Shown: piece after piece, positions 40,837 to 41,042 of the stretch
How positions within the stretch are numbered: position 1 is the first letter of the stretch
Layout of the letters: each line of letters opens with the position of its first letter
Origin: Megasphaera sp.
Lineage (GTDB): Bacteria; Bacillota; Negativicutes; Veillonellales; Megasphaeraceae
Direction of reading: 5' to 3'
Length of the DNA stretch: 41,042 nucleotides
Assembly (NCBI GenBank): GCA_022641375.1
Contig: JALCDF010000009.1
Location: forward strand, 1 to 41,042
The notes under the pieces: generated by a model
What the model saw: the letters and a program-made list of their open reading frames with translations, nothing else
Databases searched by the model: none
What the model was told of the DNA's origin: nothing
Position numbers and translations under genes: made by a program

Positions 40837-41042
40837 ATGGAGTTGAATGAAAGAAAACAAAAAATATTGCAAGCTATCATTCAAGACTATATCACGTCTG
40901 CCGAACCCGTAGGATCCCGGACTATTGCCCGTAAATATGGGCTGGGTGTCAGTGCGGCGACCATTCGTAATGAAATGTTTGATTTAGAAGAAATGGGATA
41001 TTTACGGCAGCCTCATACGTCAGCCGGCAGGGTACCTTCTAT
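40837..41042 (+). CDS. hrcA: Heat-inducible transcription repressor HrcA (3' part outside window)
   Basis: Represses class I heat-shock genes by binding CIRCE. The visible 68 residues form the N-terminal winged helix: [66 protein letters not shown], a textbook HrcA start. AGAGGTG six bases upstream fixes the ATG. The gene is cut by the window end; grpE-dnaK-dnaJ are expected downstream from general knowledge. Confidence 0.97.
   Translation, partial: MELNERKQKILQAIIQDYITSAEPVGSRTIARKYGLGVSAATIRNEMFDLEEMGYLRQPHTSAGRVPS

Overview
This 41 kb window looks like a chromosomal backbone segment of a Gram-negative-type Firmicute of the class Negativicutes, most likely a Megasphaera-like organism. The grounds are: Bacillus/Clostridium-style core genes and gene order (cysS-mrnC-rlmB-rae1-sigH, rimP-nusA-rnpM-ylxQ-infB-rbfA-nrnA-truB-ribF, comEA-comEC-holA, a PolC-type replicative polymerase, HrcA/CIRCE), combined with very highly codon-optimised hbd and crt genes of the butyrate/caproate pathway. 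The genus is an inference from content; no search was possible. I see no prophage, insertion sequence, CRISPR array or plasmid-type island.

Layout. 1-7056: cysS (5' end outside the window), mini-RNase III, 23S rRNA methyltransferase, Rae1 nuclease, SigH, then secG, RNase R and SmpB. 7087-8114: a convergent guanine deaminase and a small zinc-ribbon membrane protein. 8166-12934: polA, mutM, coaE, a lytic transglycosylase and tRNA-Leu(CAG). 12946-13635: an unrecognised protein starting directly after the tRNA. 13791-21759: the translation/transcription operon rimP to ribF, with its own promoter and a leader hairpin. 21842-24352: a PLP aminotransferase and an MFS transporter. 24487-25862 (minus strand): a BASS-family transporter under a T-box riboswitch whose specifier codon reads as GUC (valine). 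26176-35133: comEA, comEC, holA, a VanW-domain protein and polC. 35221-36583: a YerC/TrpR-like regulator, MscL and an unrecognised helical protein. 36593-38422: an FMN riboswitch with terminator, placed in front of an FGGY sugar kinase. 38643-40602: hbd and crt. 40749-41042: CIRCE-controlled hrcA, cut by the window end.

How the genes fit together. Most are growth genes for translation, RNA processing and replication. SigH and ComEA/ComEC/HolA suggest a competence-related DNA uptake capacity. RibF and the FMN riboswitch touch flavin metabolism; hbd and crt are the central steps of chain elongation to butyryl- and hexanoyl-CoA.

The most notable observations are: (i) PolC lacks the whole 3'-5' exonuclease domain normally inserted in its PHP domain, and PolA's exonuclease domain has also lost its acidic motifs, so neither polymerase appears able to proofread; (ii) an FMN riboswitch controls a sugar kinase instead of a rib gene; (iii) a valine-type T-box controls a BASS-family transporter; (iv) ComEC has a metallo-beta-lactamase-like tail without metal ligands; (v) MscL carries a C-terminal zinc ribbon in place of the usual helical bundle. 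I did not find a clearly new multi-gene system.
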